Assembly (NCBI GenBank): GCA_046306335.1
Contig: JBKDXM010000098.1
Location: 1 to 19,380, forward strand
Origin: UBA2386 sp046306335
GTDB lineage: Bacteria > Planctomycetota > UBA1135 > UBA2386
Direction: 5' to 3'
Length of the DNA: 19,380 nucleotides
The translations under genes were made by a program, and so were the position numbers. Within the stretch, counting starts at the first letter, position 1. Each line of letters begins with the position of its first letter. The notes below the pieces were generated by a model. It did not search any database, was not told the DNA's origin, and worked only from the letters and a program-made list of their open reading frames with translations. Shown here piece after piece: positions 6,239 to 13,943 of the stretch.

Positions 6239-8067
6239 GGCTGCGCCGTCCCGGGCCACGGCGCCGGCCGCCCGCGCGTCACCAACAGGCAGTCCACGGC
6301 CTCGACGAGCAGCGCGACGGTGAAGCGTTCCTTGGGCGTCAGCCGTGCGGCGGCGACGCGGTCCCAATCGAGCCACGGCGCCAGCAGGTCGCGGGCGGGC
6401 CGCAGCCGTTCGTCGCGCAGGCTGCGGTCGCTGGCGACCATCAGGCCGTCGGCCAGCCAGGTGCTCCACAGGTCGACGGTGCCGGTGGCGCCGAACTTGG
6501 GCCGCGCCGCGACCGTCGGCGGCAGCAGCGCGGCGAACGCGGCCCCGAGGGCCACCTTCTCGCGCCGGCCAGGGCCGTCGGGCGGCAGCAGCTTCCGCTC
6601 CGGCGGCAGCGCCGCGCTGGCGGCGAGCACCGGGCGGTAGAGGAACGGCACGCGCGCCTCGACGCCGTGCGCCATGAACATGCGGTCGACGCGCAGCAGC
6701 TGGCTGTACTGCAGCTGGTTCGTGAGGTCGAAGGACTGGAACGCGCCGAGGCGGTCCGCAGGCAGTTCGCTGCACCACGCGACGAACGCCGCGCGCTGCG
6801 CCGCCGCGCGCTCGTCGGCCTGCCGCCGCGCGTCGGGCCGCAGGCAAGAGGCGAGCGTCGCCTGGGCCCGCCGCTGCCGGTAGCGGTCGAACAGCAGCCC
6901 GGGATCGGCGGCGAGTTCGGGCTGGAGCGCCAATCGGTACCAGGGGTAGCCGCCGAACAGCTCGTCGGCGCCCTCACCGACCAGCACGACCTTGTGCCCC
7001 GCCGCGCGCACCGCCGCAGCCAGCGCGGCGCCGGGCAGCGCGTTGGGATTGGCGATCGGCTCCTCGAGGTGGAAGGCGACGTGGCGAAGCCACCCGCCGA
7101 CGTCGGCGCGCGGCAGTTGCACGACGTCGTGGCGCAGCGACTCGGCGCGCGCGACGGCCGTGGCGTGCTCGACCTCCGGATCGGCGGTGAGGTCCGACGC
7201 GAGCGAGAAGGTCAGCGCGCGCAGACCGGGCGAACGCCGGCCGGCGGCGACGGCGACGATGCTGGAGTCGAGGCCGCCGCTCAACGCGAGCGCCACCGGC
7301 ACGTCGGCGACGAGGTGGTCGGCGACCGAGCTCTCGACGACGCCGCGCAGCGCAGCCGCGTCCGGCGCCGGCCCGCCGTGGCCGAAGGCCATGCGGGTGC
7401 GCCAGACGACCGCTTCCTCGCGCCGCCAGCCGGCGCCGTGCCACGCGAACGTCCATCGCACGCCGGGCGGCAGGAAACGGACGCCGTACAACGAGGCATC
7501 CTCCATCGGGAAGCCCCAGCCCAGCAGGTCACCGAGCACCGCGCCGTCGACGGCGAGCGGCGCGACCTCGGCGATCGCCTTCGCCTCCGACGCGAACGCC
7601 AGCGCGTCGCCGCGCTCGTGCACCAGCAGCGGCTTGATGCCGAACTCGTCGCGCACGAGGTGCAGCCGCCGCGTCGCGTGCTCGTAGAGCGCGATGGCGA
7701 ACATGCCGCGCAGCCTGCCGAACACCGCGTCGCCCCAGCGCTCGTGCCCGACGGCGACGACCTCCGTGTCGCTGCTGGTGTGGAACGTCGCGCCCATGCG
7801 CTCGAGCTCCGCCCGCAGCTCGCGGAAGTTGAGGACCTCGCCGTTGTAGACGAGCGTGCAGTGGCCGGTCACGAACGGCTGGTCGCTGCGCGCGTCGACG
7901 TCGAGGATCGACAGCCGCACGTGGCCGAGCGCGAGCCCGAGGTCGGGGCGCACCAGCAGCCGGCGGGCGTCGGGTCCGCGATGCGCGAGCGCGTCGACGG
8001 CCGCCTGCAGCCTGGGTTCCGACGGCAAGCGCGCCGGGTCACCGAACCAGCCGAAGATGCCGCACAT
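6235..8067 (-). CDS. asnB: Asparagine synthase-type glutamine amidotransferase
   Basis: The 610-residue protein has the two-domain layout of glutamine-hydrolysing asparagine synthetase. The class II glutaminase domain starts MCGIFGWFGD with the nucleophile Cys2, then HRGPDA (29-34), LVYNGEVLNFRELR (72-85) and SSDTEV (98-103). The synthetase domain carries the ATP pyrophosphatase loop LSGGLDSS (262-269) and GEGADELFGGY (364-374). All key residues are present. Its place between an ABC glycan exporter and glycosyltransferases suggests that it amidates a sugar carboxylate, as proposed for WbpS-type proteins in O-antigen clusters, rather than making free asparagine. This is inference, and the sequence alone cannot separate the two. 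The start is fixed by Cys2. Six bases separate it from the upstream ATPase gene, and its stop overlaps the GT2 start. Confidence 0.92.
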   Translation of the reverse strand: MCGIFGWFGDPARLPSEPRLQAAVDALAHRGPDARRLLVRPDLGLALGHVRLSILDVDARSDQPFVTGHCTLVYNGEVLNFRELRAELERMGATFHTSSDTEVVAVGHERWGDAVFGRLRGMFAIALYEHATRRLHLVRDEFGIKPLLVHERGDALAFASEAKAIAEVAPLAVDGAVLGDLLGWGFPMEDASLYGVRFLPPGVRWTFAWHGAGWRREEAVVWRTRMAFGHGGPAPDAAALRGVVESSVADHLVADVPVALALSGGLDSSIVAVAAGRRSPGLRALTFSLASDLTADPEVEHATAVARAESLRHDVVQLPRADVGGWLRHVAFHLEEPIANPNALPGAALAAAVRAAGHKVVLVGEGADELFGGYPWYRLALQPELAADPGLLFDRYRQRRAQATLASCLRPDARRQADERAAAQRAAFVAWCSELPADRLGAFQSFDLTNQLQYSQLLRVDRMFMAHGVEARVPFLYRPVLAASAALPPERKLLPPDGPGRREKVALGAAFAALLPPTVAARPKFGATGTVDLWSTWLADGLMVASDRSLRDERLRPARDLLAPWLDWDRVAAARLTPKERFTVALLVEAVDCLLVTRGRPAPWPGTAQP

Positions 8068-8073
8068 CCGTGG

Positions 8074-9378
8074 TCACCCTTCGTCGGCCTGGCCGGGGTC
8101 GTCGCCGTCGGTCGCGGGCGGCGCGGCGACGACGGTCCCCGTCGGGCACCGCCACGCGCGCGGCTGGAAGTACGCGGCGTTGGCGCCGGCGCCATCGTCG
8201 GTGACGACCACGCGCACGTCGTCGACGACGTCGAGGATGTCGTGCAGCGCGCCGCTGCTGACCGAAACCTTGAGACGGTAGGAACCAGGGCGCAGGCCGA
8301 CGTGCGGCAGCGCCAGCGTCACCTCGCTGTCGCCGGCCGGCAGCCGGAGCCAGCCGAGGTCGCGCGACGACATCAGCAGTTGCACGGTCTCGCCGACCTG
8401 GTGCACGAGGTCGAACAGCATGACGTTGACGCTGACCGGCTCGGTCGCGGCCGTGGCGCGCAGCGCGACGACGAGTTCGCCCGGCGCGCCGGTCGCCCAG
8501 TTCGCGCCGGACCGGCCGTCGGATCGCAGTTCGACGCCGCGCACGGCGACGCGTCGGCCCGGTTCCGGCGCACGCTCGCGCAGCGCCGCGGTCTTCGCCG
8601 CGTTGCCGGCGGCAGCCTGCGCCGCGTCGTCGGCCGCGTACCGCCGCAGCACCTCGCCGGCCGGGCCGAAGGCGACGGTCCGGCCGCCCTGCAGGTACAG
8701 GCACTCGTCGGACAGCGTCTCGACGAGCACCGGGCTGTGCGAGACGAGCAGCAGCGCGCAGCCGTTGCGGCGCAGTTCGTTGATGGTGTTGCGGCACTTG
8801 ACGCGGAAGCGCGCGTCGCCGACCGACAGCACCTCGTCGACGACGAGGATCGACGGCTCGGTGTGCACCGCGCAGGCGAAGCCCAGGCGCGCCTGCATGC
8901 CCGAGCTGTAGGTGCCGAGCGGCGCGTCGATGGCGTCGTGCAATTCGGCGTAGTCGACGATCACCGGCAGCCGTCGGCGCGCCTCGCGCTCGGAGACGCC
9001 GAGCAGGGCGAGGTTGAGGAACACGTTCTGGCGGCCGGACAGCACCGGCTTGAAGCCGGCGCCGAGCGCGAGCATCGGGGCGATGCGGCCGCGCACGGCG
9101 ACTTCGCCGAGGTTCGGCCGCAGGATGCCGCAGACCATGCGCAGCAGCGTGGTCTTGCCGCTGCCGTTGTGGCCGACGATGCCGATCGAGCGGCCCCGGC
9201 GCAGCGTCAGCGACACGTCGCGCACGGCCCAGAACTCGGTCGGCCGCAGCCGGTCGTCGTCGCGGCGGCCGAGCAGGGCGCGGCCGAGGTCGCGCGCGCC
9301 GTAGACGAACGAACGCTTCAGCGAGCGCGCGAACTTCTTGCCGAGGCCCTTGGCCGCGATCACGACGTCGTCGACCAT
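8074..9378 (-). CDS. wzt: Polysaccharide ABC exporter ATPase with C-terminal Wzt domain
   Basis: The 434-residue protein is the ATP-binding half of a polysaccharide/teichoic-acid-type ABC exporter. It has Walker A GHNGSGKTT (69-77), signature YSSGMQARL (157-165), Walker B ILVVDE (177-182) and the switch His in LLVSHS (210-215). An N-terminal stretch of about 50 residues before the nucleotide-binding domain is usual for TagH/Wzt proteins. Residues about 265-434 form a beta-rich extension (for example ELRSDGRSG, LVVALRATAA, GSYRLKVSVSS) that matches the Wzt C-terminal domain, which in E. coli O9a binds the chain end and gates export. The ATG overlaps the permease stop as TGATG and is preceded by GGAGGG. 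The Wzt domain argues for export of a finished, end-modified chain. Confidence 0.93.
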   Translation of the reverse strand: MVDDVVIAAKGLGKKFARSLKRSFVYGARDLGRALLGRRDDDRLRPTEFWAVRDVSLTLRRGRSIGIVGHNGSGKTTLLRMVCGILRPNLGEVAVRGRIAPMLALGAGFKPVLSGRQNVFLNLALLGVSEREARRRLPVIVDYAELHDAIDAPLGTYSSGMQARLGFACAVHTEPSILVVDEVLSVGDARFRVKCRNTINELRRNGCALLLVSHSPVLVETLSDECLYLQGGRTVAFGPAGEVLRRYAADDAAQAAAGNAAKTAALRERAPEPGRRVAVRGVELRSDGRSGANWATGAPGELVVALRATAATEPVSVNVMLFDLVHQVGETVQLLMSSRDLGWLRLPAGDSEVTLALPHVGLRPGSYRLKVSVSSGALHDILDVVDDVRVVVTDDGAGANAAYFQPRAWRCPTGTVVAAPPATDGDDPGQADEG

Positions 9379-10190
9379 CACCGCCCTCCGAGCAGCATGC
9401 GCTCGATCAGGATCGGCGCGGCGAGCCGCACGAGCGCGAAGCCGGCGACGGCGGCCAGCAGGCCGCCGACCAGCAGCCCGCCGAAGAGCGCCGGCTGCGA
9501 CAACGGCGCGCCCGCCGCCGCCTCGCGCGCGGCGATCATCAGCGGCGACACCGGGTTGGCCGCGACGATGGCGGCGAACCAACCACTCTGTGGTTGGTAC
9601 ATCGCCGGGGTCAGGAACAGGCCATAGCCGAGAGCGAGCTTGAGGGTCTGCTGCAGGTCCGCGAACAACTGCGTCCACGGCATCAGGAAGCACCCGAGGC
9701 CGAGCCCCAGCAACACCGCGCCGGCGAACGCGACGGGCACGAGCAGCAGGCCGGCGTGCCAGAAGCCCGCGGCGGCGAGCAGGGCGAGCGCGACGACGAG
9801 CCGGACGAGCGCGGTCAGCAGCGTCTCGTGCAGCTGCGAGAGGATCACCGCCGCCCGCGAGAAGTGCACGCGCGTCAGGTAGCTGCGCGCGCCCTCGAAC
9901 GCCTGATGCGGCACCTCGACGGCCTCGGCGAAGACCAGCCACAGCAGCGTGGCGAGGAACACCGACAGGCCGCGCGGCAACGGCGACGGCCCCGGATCGA
10001 CGACGCCGGCGTCGCTCGCCAGCACCACGCCGCCGGTGATCAGCAGCGCCGGGGCGAACATCCAGAAGTAGCCGAGGAAGGACTTCCGGTACTTGGCGCC
10101 GAGCGTCCGGCGGAAGATCCGCCACGACAGCGCGAGCGCAGCGAGGGCCCCGGTCGCCGGGCCGGGCGTGGTCGGCGCGGACGAAGTCAC
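9378..10190 (-). CDS. wzm: Polysaccharide ABC exporter permease (ABC-2 type, Wzm-like)
   Basis: The 270-residue inner-membrane protein is an ABC-2 family permease of the Wzm/TagG type. The N-terminal cytoplasmic stretch ALSWRIFRRTLGAKYRKSFLGYFW (20-43), with conserved R-x-L-x-x-Y-x-x-S-x-L-G-x-x-W spacing, is the family hallmark. About six hydrophobic segments follow (MFAPALLITGGVVLAS, LSVFLATLLWLVFAEAV, LVRLVVALALLAAAGF, LLLVPVAFAGAVLLGLGLGC and others), along with QTLKLALGYGLFLTPAMY and ANPVSPLMIAAREA, both typical of O-antigen permeases. The GTG at 10190 is chosen because it gives the expected short tail before the first motif; the frame upstream overlaps the divergent acetyltransferase. 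It partners with the overlapping wzt-like gene and is the first gene of the operon. Confidence 0.9.
   Translation of the reverse strand: MTSSAPTTPGPATGALAALALSWRIFRRTLGAKYRKSFLGYFWMFAPALLITGGVVLASDAGVVDPGPSPLPRGLSVFLATLLWLVFAEAVEVPHQAFEGARSYLTRVHFSRAAVILSQLHETLLTALVRLVVALALLAAAGFWHAGLLLVPVAFAGAVLLGLGLGCFLMPWTQLFADLQQTLKLALGYGLFLTPAMYQPQSGWFAAIVAANPVSPLMIAAREAAAGAPLSQPALFGGLLVGGLLAAVAGFALVRLAAPILIERMLLGGR
9384..9389 (-). promoter_or_regulatory. Ribosome binding site that fixes the wzt start
   Basis: GGAGGG lies inside the last codons of the permease gene, 5 nt before the ATG at 9378. It favours that ATG over the neighbouring in-frame GTG and over longer in-frame starts upstream. It also shows that this organism uses Shine-Dalgarno sites at coupled internal genes. 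Confidence 0.6.
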
Positions 10191-10227
10191 CGTCGTGCGA
10201 GCCTGCTCGGGAAGATCACGGCGGCGG

Positions 10228-10235
10228 AGGATAGC
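10228..10235 (-). promoter_or_regulatory. Candidate -10 box for the glycan operon
   Basis: On the minus strand this reads GCTATCCT, a T-A-N-N-N-T element 38 nt before the GTG of the permease gene, in the 100-nt divergent gap. No good -35 is seen 17 nt further upstream. Similar GCTANNNT strings precede the acetyltransferase and kinase genes. Confidence 0.3.
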
Positions 10236-10274
10236 GGCGAGCCCCTCGCCGTCGCCACCGCCGCGGGCGCGACC

Positions 10275-10282
10275 GCTACGCT
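10275..10282 (+). promoter_or_regulatory. Candidate -10 box for the acetyltransferase gene
   Basis: GCTACGCT lies so that its TACGCT core ends 8 nt before the GTG at 10291. A start of transcription at the usual distance would fall on the start codon, which suggests a leaderless message. No matching -35 is visible. Confidence 0.3.
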
Positions 10283-10290
10283 GCTTCGGC

Positions 10291-10845
10291 GTGGCGACCA
10301 CGGCCCCGGACTGGCAACCGACCCTGCGCGGCAACGGCATCACCCTGCGGCCGCTGCGCGCCGACGACCTCGCCGCGTTGCACGCCGCCGCGAGCGACCC
10401 GGCGATCTGGGCGCAGCACCCCGAGCCGGATCGCCACGAACCCGCGCCGTTCGCGCGCTTCTTCGCCGGCGCGCTCGCCAGCGGCGGCGCGCTCGCCGTC
10501 GTCGACCAGGCCGACGGCCGCATCGTCGGCAGCTCGCGCTACTACGACTGGAACCCCGCCGAGGCCACCGTCGTGATCGGCTTCACCTTCCTGGCGCGCT
10601 CGCACTGGGGCGGCGCCACCAACGGCGAGATGAAACGGCTGATGCTGGCGCACGCGTTCCGCTGGGCGCGCACGGTCTGGTTCCACGTCGGCCCGGACAA
10701 CGTGCGCTCGCAGCGGGCGCTCGCACGCATCGGCGCGCGCCTCGACCGCGTCGTGACGGTGCCGAAGAACGGCAAGGACGAGCGCCGCATGGTGTTCCGC
10801 TGCGACCGGCCGGACGGCGCGGCGCCGGCGGCGCCGACGGCATGA
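10291..10845 (+). CDS. GNAT family N-acetyltransferase (RimJ/RimL type)
   Basis: The 184-residue protein fits the RimJ/RimL branch of the GNAT superfamily, which transfers acetyl from acetyl-CoA to protein N-termini or small amines. It opens with ITLRPLRADDLAALHAAASDPAIW (17-40), followed by GSSRYYDWNP (80-89) and IGFTFLARSHWGGATNGEMKRLML (96-119). FHVGPDNVRSQRALARIGAR (131-150) is the characteristic acetyl-CoA-binding end with N-x-x-S-x-x-A-L-x-K/R-x-G. The GTG at 10291 places the first strand at the usual distance; the open frame before it crosses into the divergent promoter region. The gene diverges from the glycan operon. Its substrate is unknown, and a role in sugar N-acetylation is possible but unsupported. 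Confidence 0.85.
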   Translation: MATTAPDWQPTLRGNGITLRPLRADDLAALHAAASDPAIWAQHPEPDRHEPAPFARFFAGALASGGALAVVDQADGRIVGSSRYYDWNPAEATVVIGFTFLARSHWGGATNGEMKRLMLAHAFRWARTVWFHVGPDNVRSQRALARIGARLDRVVTVPKNGKDERRMVFRCDRPDGAAPAAPTA

Positions 10846-10934
10846 CGCGCGCCGGCGGGCGTGCGGCGCCACGGCTGGCGGCGGCCCCGCGCCGCCCCTT
10901 GCATCGCGGGCCGCCGCGCCGGATCGTCGCCGCG

Positions 10935-11369
10935 ATGCGCGCCACGACGCTTACTCGCCGACTCGCCGCCATCGCCCTCTGCTGCTGTGCCGCCGCTTGC
11001 GGCAACCGCGCCGCCCCCGACCCGAACGACCGCGAGGTGCCGTGGACGTACGGACCGATGCAGGGCGGCGCCTCCGCCGAGCACCTCGCCGGCGCCGGCA
11101 AGAAGGGCGGTCCGGCGATCGCCAAGGGCTGGCAGTGCCGGCTGCAGGACAACAAGCGGCTGGTCGTGCGCCCCTACCAGTTGGCGCCGAGCCACCCGCT
11201 GTTCGACACGGTGTCGCTCAGCATCGGCCTGTTCGACAAGACCGGGGCCGAGCTCGGCATGCTGCGCTCGGGCAAGCTGACCGCGGGCAACGCCACCTCG
11301 ACGTTCGAGCTCGACGCCGCCACTGCCGGACGGCTCTACGACGTCGTGCTGTGGTACGTGAAGGACTGA
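10935..11369 (+). CDS. Putative lipoprotein of unknown function
   Basis: The 144-residue product starts MRATTLTRRLAAIALCCCAAAC, a charged N-terminus, a short hydrophobic core and a lipobox-like AAAC with the likely lipidated Cys22 followed by Gly. The mature part is beta-rich near its end (SLSIGLFDKTGAELGML, STFELDAATAGRLYDVVLWYVKD) and could be a small sandwich fold. I do not recognise the family. An alternative in-frame ATG at 10842 overlaps the acetyltransferase stop as ATGA, but it would add 31 Arg/Pro-rich residues before the signal peptide, so the later start is preferred. The gene may be co-transcribed with the acetyltransferase. It converges on the minus-strand pilin operon, with 45 nt between the stops. 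Confidence 0.65.
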   Translation: MRATTLTRRLAAIALCCCAAACGNRAAPDPNDREVPWTYGPMQGGASAEHLAGAGKKGGPAIAKGWQCRLQDNKRLVVRPYQLAPSHPLFDTVSLSIGLFDKTGAELGMLRSGKLTAGNATSTFELDAATAGRLYDVVLWYVKD

Positions 11370-11388
11370 CGCCGACGCGGCCGGCGGC

Positions 11389-11413
11389 GGCGCGCCCGGG
11401 GCGCCAGCGCGCC
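11389..11413. terminator. Possible bidirectional hairpin between convergent genes
   Basis: GGCGCGC and GCGCGCC can pair as a 7-bp stem around an 11-nt loop in the 45-nt gap between two convergent stops. There is no T-run on either side, so it is not a classical intrinsic terminator. Confidence 0.25.
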
Positions 11414-11414
11414 G

Positions 11415-11972
11415 TCACGCCTGCTGGCGGCGACGCAGGAACACGAAGCCGCCGCCGCCGAGCGCCAGCGCCAGGGCCAGCGTCCAGCCCCAACCACCGC
11501 CGCCGGCGCGGGCCGCGACCGCTCGCACCCCGGGCGACGGCGCGGAACCAGTCGTGCCGCGGTCGGCCCGCGACGCCTCCGCCGAGGCGCTGAACGGCGA
11601 CCACGGACGCGCGTAGGCCGCGAGGCGCTGCTGCCGCAGTTGCTCGGGATCGACGATCGTCGGCGTGATCGCGCCTTCCGCCAGCGCGGGCGTGCGATCG
11701 CGGAAGGCGATGCCGGCCTCTTCGAGACCCAGCAGTTGCGGCTCGGAGTCGCGCATCTCGGACGGCACGCGCAGTTCGACGCCGCGCAGGAAGCACTTGG
11801 GCATCTGCGCGTCATGCAGGCGCTGCTGCTCGTCCATCGCCGCCGCCGAGGGTTCGGCAGCGGCCGGCGTCGTTACGGCGTTCGGCTCCTGCGCCGGCAG
11901 GCCGGCGGCGAACACGATCGCGAACGCCGCGGCGTGCAGCAGCAGGGAGTCCATCAGGTTGCGGTGGCGCAT
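11415..11972 (-). CDS. Secreted protein with C-terminal GlyGly-CTERM-like anchor
   Basis: The 185-residue protein begins with a signal peptide (MDSLLLHAAAFAIVFAAGLPAQ, about residues 7-28, probable cleavage after LPA). Its middle part is short and polar (residues 30-155) with one Cys60 and no recognised domain. It ends AGGGGWGWTLALALALGGGGFVFLRRR: a glycine run, a hydrophobic stretch and an arginine cluster. That order matches GlyGly-CTERM-type sorting tails, which are cut by rhombosortase, although the glycines inside the hydrophobic core are unusual and a plain C-terminal membrane anchor is equally possible. A second in-frame ATG at codon 7 could be the true start. The gene lies 55 nt downstream of the giant minor pilin gene, so it is probably in the same operon. 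Its function is unknown. Confidence 0.65.
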   Translation of the reverse strand: MRHRNLMDSLLLHAAAFAIVFAAGLPAQEPNAVTTPAAAEPSAAAMDEQQRLHDAQMPKCFLRGVELRVPSEMRDSEPQLLGLEEAGIAFRDRTPALAEGAITPTIVDPEQLRQQRLAAYARPWSPFSASAEASRADRGTTGSAPSPGVRAVAARAGGGGWGWTLALALALGGGGFVFLRRRQQA

Positions 11973-12027
11973 GGTCGTTCGTCGCTCGTGTGGTCGTCGC
12001 CGCGGGACGCGCGGCCGGATCGGCGTG

Positions 12028-13911
12028 CTACGGCAGCAGGCACGCGGCGTGGGGATCGCTGGGCAGCACGGTCCAGTCGCGTACGACGACCGGACCCAGG
12101 GTCTTCGGCAGCAGGTCGCCGATCACCGTGTTGCTGCCGCCGAGCAGGCGCGCGTCGTAGTTCATGTGCAGGCCCGGGCCGCCGTAGATGACGCTCTCGT
12201 TGCGCGACACCATGGCGCCGTTCATGTTGATGGCGCTGCTCGGCGTCGTCAGCCAGGCGAAGGCGTGGTTGGTGTAGAAGGCGCCGTCCAGGCGGGTCAT
12301 CGCGCCGCTGGCGATGCTGCTGAAGGTGACGCTGCCGCCGATCGTGCCGCCCCAGTTCGTCGTGTTGAGCGCGGCCGGCAGGTCGAGGTTCGCCAGCGTC
12401 AGCGTGTTGTCGTAGGCGCCGTCGCCGTCGATGTCCTCGCCGGTGCCCGGGATCGGGCTGTTGACGGCGAACCCGGGCGGGATCAGGCCGCGGGCGGCGT
12501 CGTCCGCCGTGTAGCGCTGGACGGTGAACTGGCCATCGTCCTCCAGCACGTCGTCGTCGGCGGTGTTGAGGATGCCGTCGCGGCCCTTGCGGGTGTTCGG
12601 GATGCCGTCCTCGCCGGCGTCCTCACGCGACTTGTTCATCGAGTGCGCCAGCCAGCTGCTGACGTAGCTGCGCCACGTGCCGTTGGTGTGGTCGCCGAGC
12701 ACCACGTTCTCGCGCGCCATGATGGCGACGAAGTCCTTGGTGCGGTTGGCCTCGAGCCAGGCCTCCGTCGCCGCCTGGGTGTTGTTGGCCGGCCGGCTCG
12801 TCGACGGCGCGTCGGCGTACTGCAGGTTGTTCGGCACGTAGACGTTGCCGCCCGAGTAGATGGCGCCCTGGCCCTTGATGACGCCCGCGAGCACGACGCT
12901 GCCCCGCACCACGACCGGGCCGTTGATCTCGATCGGGTTGGCCGCGGTGCCGATCAGGTACAGGTGCTGCTTCTCGCCCGGACCGTCGCCGTAGACGCCG
13001 TTGACCAGGACGGTGCCGCCGACCTTGATCGTGCTGCCCTTCTCGATGGCGCGGGCCTCGTAGCTCGACAGGTTGGTCAGGTTGGGCATCTCGTGCTGTT
13101 CGGTGAACTGGTGCTTGTTCGAGGCCGGCAGCAGCCCGCCGCCCGACCGCTTGACGTTGTTCGAGCCCGCGATCGACCAGCCGGCGAACATGCCGCCGTC
13201 CAGGCCGTTCTGCAGCCCGTCGCCGTTGTCGTCGCGGTAGCCCGTGAGCAGCGCGTCGCCGCCGTCCCACGTCAGGTCGTCGTAGGTCGGCTGCCCCGTC
13301 ACCGTCGGCCCGTAGTTCGCGCAGTCGAACGCGCCGTTGCTGCGGGCGTTGCCGTTGCAGAAGATGTTGGTGCCGTAGAACCAGCCCCAGTTGTTGATGA
13401 AGTAGCTGCTCTCGAAGACGCGGCTGCGTTCGAGGTTGAACTCGACGGTCACCCGCATCGACTTGTGCCGCGGCGGCTCGGCGCCGGGCGGCAAGTTGCT
13501 CGGGGCGACCGGGAAGTAGCCCGTCGAGTCGATCGCGACGACCATGCGATCGGGCTCGTTGACGACGGCGGTCGCCTTCGTGGTGCACTCGCCGAACGTG
13601 CGGCCGCCGATCGACACGGGCGCCGCCGTCAGCGCCGCGTACTGCCCGCCGGCGAAGAGGTTGCGGATGCCCTGCATCGGGTCGATCGTGCCGAGCTTCT
13701 GCGACGCGTTGCGCAGCATAGAGATGGTCTGCTCGACGCCGGCCTGAGCCAGCGACGTGGTCCGCACGTCGTCGACGCTGCGGACCGACGACCGCATGTC
13801 CACGGCTGTCGTGCTCAACGAGCCGTAGAGCAGGCCGCTGATGGCGATCGTGGAGACCATCACCGCCACCAAGGCGTTGCCGGCTTCACGCTCGTTCGTT
13901 CGCTGGTTCAT
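12028..13911 (-). CDS. PilX-like giant minor pilin with beta-solenoid-like insert
   Basis: The 627-residue protein starts like PilX/GspK-type minor pilins: NEREAGNALVAVMVSTIAIS then GLLYGSLSTTAVDMRSS (7-42), with a possible prepilin cleavage after Gly11 and no Glu at +5. QAGVEQTISMLRN (56-68) is the usual helix. After residue 160 it is far longer than typical PilX (about 200). Residues about 295-365 hold short strand-turn units such as IKVGGTVLVNGVYG, IEINGPVVVRGSVVLAGVIK and GAIYSGGNVYVPNNLQY, suggesting a beta-solenoid. Acidic loops DDNGDGLQNG (227-236), EDGIPNTRKGRDGILNTADD (434-453) and DIDGDGAYDN (493-502) resemble Ca-binding loops. The ATG at 13911 is fixed by AAGGAGAGG. It is third in the prepilin operon and is inferred to sit at a pilus tip and bind a surface, DNA or glycan. 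Confidence 0.8.
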   Translation of the reverse strand: MNQRTNEREAGNALVAVMVSTIAISGLLYGSLSTTAVDMRSSVRSVDDVRTTSLAQAGVEQTISMLRNASQKLGTIDPMQGIRNLFAGGQYAALTAAPVSIGGRTFGECTTKATAVVNEPDRMVVAIDSTGYFPVAPSNLPPGAEPPRHKSMRVTVEFNLERSRVFESSYFINNWGWFYGTNIFCNGNARSNGAFDCANYGPTVTGQPTYDDLTWDGGDALLTGYRDDNGDGLQNGLDGGMFAGWSIAGSNNVKRSGGGLLPASNKHQFTEQHEMPNLTNLSSYEARAIEKGSTIKVGGTVLVNGVYGDGPGEKQHLYLIGTAANPIEINGPVVVRGSVVLAGVIKGQGAIYSGGNVYVPNNLQYADAPSTSRPANNTQAATEAWLEANRTKDFVAIMARENVVLGDHTNGTWRSYVSSWLAHSMNKSREDAGEDGIPNTRKGRDGILNTADDDVLEDDGQFTVQRYTADDAARGLIPPGFAVNSPIPGTGEDIDGDGAYDNTLTLANLDLPAALNTTNWGGTIGGSVTFSSIASGAMTRLDGAFYTNHAFAWLTTPSSAINMNGAMVSRNESVIYGGPGLHMNYDARLLGGSNTVIGDLLPKTLGPVVVRDWTVLPSDPHAACLLP

Positions 13912-13914
13912 GAT

Positions 13915-13923
13915 CCTCTCCTT
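13915..13923 (-). promoter_or_regulatory. Strong ribosome binding site of the giant minor pilin gene
   Basis: AAGGAGAGG is the closest match to an anti-Shine-Dalgarno complement that I saw in the window, 3 nt before the ATG at 13911. It decides between this ATG and the in-frame ATG 15 nt upstream, and suggests high translation. Confidence 0.7.
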
Positions 13924-13943
13924 GTCCATGTTCAGGTCGTCCT

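Noticed and set aside
3743..6640. A 965-codon open frame on the plus strand across the glycan operon
   Set aside because: It lies opposite well-recognised minus-strand genes, spans several gene junctions, and its product is an Arg/Ala/Val-rich mix without domains. GC-rich coding DNA commonly leaves an antisense frame free of stops.
6667..9627. A 986-codon open frame on the plus strand opposite the asnB-like and wzt-like genes
   Set aside because: It has the same antisense-shadow pattern; the minus-strand frames carry complete catalytic motifs.
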